Below are positions 61,710-64,000 of a DNA stretch of 64,000 nt, one piece after another. This DNA is from Mycteria americana (taxonomy: Eukaryota; Chordata; Aves; Ciconiiformes; Ciconiidae). The notes under the pieces were generated by a model. The model searched no databases. It was not told the origin of the DNA and worked only from the letters and a program-made list of their open reading frames with translations. Location of the stretch: assembly GCF_035582795.1 (NCBI RefSeq), contig NC_134368.1:32176501-32240500 (forward strand), read 5' to 3'. Position numbers and translations under genes: made by a program. Position 1 is the stretch's first letter, and every line of letters begins with the position of its first letter.

Positions 61710-63453
61710 GTAAAGCCAAAATGTTGTATAGGATTCCTGCTTAGTTTTGTATTGGAAGTGTCTTGCATATCCTTCTTGTACAGTTCAAAGATCTGCACTG
61801 TTTAAATCTTAAAACATGTCAATTTCAAATTCTGTATGCACCACGCATCTAATAAAGGCAGTTTCTAAGAACTATGTAGATCAGAGTATTATTCTCTGAT
61901 CATAAGATTCCATTTAGTTCTGTTATATGCTTAGCATGATCTGTAAAGAATATCAAGCATAAAATATGGTCTATTAATTTTAAGCCCAATATGCATTTTT
62001 AAGCAAATAGGAATTGAACTGATGGATTCTTCATGTGATTTTTTTTTTTTCTCTCAATACAAATGCTCATGTGTTCAGTCGCATCTTGCCAGTATGTAAG
62101 CAAAAGTGAAAGATAAAGCATAATCTTCTTGGGCATGGCCCTAAAATGTTATTTATACTGGTTTCACATCAAATTTATCAACAGTTTTCATCTTTAACCA
62201 GTGGCACTAAGTTGTTATTGGAGTGTCCTCGGCATCTGGTTAAAAACCTGGTGTCCTCAGCATGTTTTGTTTTGTTTTGGGGTTTGGTTTTTTTTTTTCC
62301 TGAACCTTTAAAAGTGACAGTACTCCTCACTTCTTGTGCAATTAACTCCTCAGTACTGTGGAGGAAAAAGGAGCTGTTATCAGAGTGAGAGATAAAAGTA
62401 ATTTTTCTGTTCTCTGTTGAATTATTTGATGGAGATGAGTATTTTTCTTGTGACTTCTTCAAATTCTTGCTCAGTCTTTTTCTGGGAGGAAATATTATTT
62501 GCCCAAAACAGTTATTACACGCCTGCAGCAGCAGCTTGTCTAGAATTAAAATGATAGCTTTTAAAAACAATTTTAAACAAGTATTGTGCTAATTTTTTTC
62601 AACTTCTGACTTATCTCACACCCACTGAGGACATGTGAGTGTGACTAATGTATACAGAGTTGTAAGCTATTGAGCTGACCTAGTAGGTTTTTTCAATTTT
62701 TTTTTTTTTTCTAGGGGAATTTTCAGTAGTGTGGATTTACTGTGTGGCTAGATTGGTTGCATTTATGTAAATTATTTGATGTCTTAATCCTTAAATACTT
62801 GCGGAGAAAATTCTGTGTTGTGTAAAGATGACAGATTAGAAGTATGTCTAACACCTGACTTAAAATTTCAGTAGTTCCTATTAATAAAATTAAATTATTT
62901 TAATTAATTATTGCCAAAATAGTGTTTCATTTTAGATTAAATCTAAAAATCATGATGAATACTTCTATTTCAGTACAAAACCTGCTGTTGGTTTCTGTAG
63001 CAGCTATGTAGCAACTTTTTCTACACAGCAGTTACCTTCTACGTACACAGTTTACCTGTTCTTCTTCCCTGAGGCTTTTGTCTTCTTCCTCTCAGCAACC
63101 CAGGCAGAAAAGAGGGTGGCAGAACCCATGACTTACTATTAAAACATCAATGTTTTCATTATAGCACTAAAGTCCTTCCTCAGGCTGTGACTAGAAAACT
63201 TCTAGTTGTGGAAAAGCATAGATTGTTCTTTTCTTCCCAATGTTATACAGATGAGAAGGGGCTATGTTGAAGATGCAGGTATCACTTCTAAAGATATAAG
63301 TACAAGCTGTTCCTATTTCTAGTAAGTAGAAATAAGCCTTCTAAAGCTTACTGAAGATAGAAAGTATAAAATCCTGTGCAACAAACAATTAAAATTAGTA
63401 TTACTAACTGTTCATAGTATTGGTGTGTTGATAAAATATTTGGCTTTCTTTAG
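61710..63453 (+). other. EXOC1: EXOC1 intron 13
   Basis: A 1.74-kb intron with T runs near 62040, 62289 and 62699. A minus-strand open frame of 130 codons at 62178-62570 has no recognisable content. Confidence 0.8.
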
Positions 63454-63564
63454 ATTTTCGAGCAAGTATTAAGTGAACTAGAGCCTCTGTGTCTGGCAGA
63501 ACAGGACTTCATTAGTAAATTTTTCAAACTACAGCAACATCAGAGCATCTCTGGAACAACAACG
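63454..63564 (+). CDS. EXOC1: EXOC1 exon 14 (last exon in window)
   Basis: Residues 521-557: [36 protein letters not shown]. It starts the C-terminal Sec3 helical region. The acceptor is TTCTTTAG|ATT and the donor is ACG|GTATGA, phase 0. The gene continues to the right; roughly 335 residues, including the rest of the C-terminal exocyst domain, are outside the window. Confidence 0.95.
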
Positions 63565-64000
63565 GTATGACTCTTAATTCTGTCACTGAAGTAAAAAATA
63601 TTGAACAGGCCTCCTAAGAGACCTGTTTAAAAGATAACCTCTGAATTTATCTGGCAAATATGTGATCCAGGTGATCAATAATTTGTTTTTCTCCATTAGC
63701 TGGCAGAATCTTTATTTTTGGCTGACCAATACAAAATCTGTTAAAGAAGGACTGACATGTTTATTTTGCCATGGCTTTGTTTCCTCATAAGATCACAATA
63801 AACACTTCATCATGCTATGTAGGAAGGCAATGGGTAGTTTTTGTGGATAGTGGTGTATTCTGGGGAACATGACCAGAAAACTACCAGCACCTTGCAAACC
63901 ACTGTATTTGATAGTTTGAGGGGGAAAAAAAAAAAGAAAAGCTGATAATTATAATTATTGGCTTTGTCAGATATACTTATCACTTAAATATAGAATTGGA
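63565..64000 (+). other. EXOC1: EXOC1 intron 14, 5' part
   Basis: The start of the next EXOC1 intron, cut by the window edge. It contains an A run near 63929. No exon is seen. Confidence 0.8.

Overview
This is a vertebrate nuclear window, almost certainly from a bird. It is AT-rich with sharp CpG-island promoters and spliced genes. It carries CR1 LINE 3' ends with the typical ATTCTATGA-type terminus and two long terminal repeats of one avian endogenous-retrovirus family. The recognisable genes are a tandem plus-strand pair: EXOC1L (complete, three coding exons, 25642-31831) and the 5' part of EXOC1 (exons 1-14, about 38351-63564, running off the right edge).

Layout. 1-24.6 kb: gene-poor DNA with an old LINE reverse-transcriptase fragment at the left edge, a CR1 3' end near 5 kb, a decayed L3/CR1-like LINE at 13.6-14.5 kb, and two unexplained open stretches (16.66-17.09 kb minus, 19.18-19.69 kb plus). 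24.6-25.1 kb: a minus-strand CR1 that ends against the EXOC1L CpG island. 25.1-26.1 kb: the CpG island with EXOC1L exon 1. 29.6 and 31.6 kb: EXOC1L exons 2 and 3. 31.8-37.7 kb: 3' flank and intergenic DNA with a minus-strand solo LTR. 37.8-38.8 kb: EXOC1 CpG-island promoter and non-coding exon 1. 42.95-63.56 kb: thirteen EXOC1 coding exons giving residues 1-557 in one continuous frame; the family is about 890 residues long, so roughly the last 335 lie to the right.

How the genes relate. EXOC1 is the Sec3 subunit of the exocyst, which tethers secretory vesicles at the plasma membrane. Its N-terminal PH-like domain, which binds phosphoinositide, is encoded by exons 2-4. EXOC1L is a stand-alone copy of that domain. 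The two genes share exon lengths and phases over this region: the middle exon is 131 nt in both, with a phase-1 entry and a phase-0 exit. This marks them as an old tandem duplication. EXOC1L lacks the coiled-coil and helical-rod parts of Sec3 and ends in a short hydrophobic, cysteine-containing tail.

I found no prokaryotic-type system, no CRISPR array and no confident tRNA or rRNA. The most useful leads are the EXOC1L/EXOC1 duplication, an LTR inserted 32 bp past an EXOC1 splice donor, two skip-neutral small EXOC1 exons, and the unidentified frameshifted reading frame near 19.4 kb.
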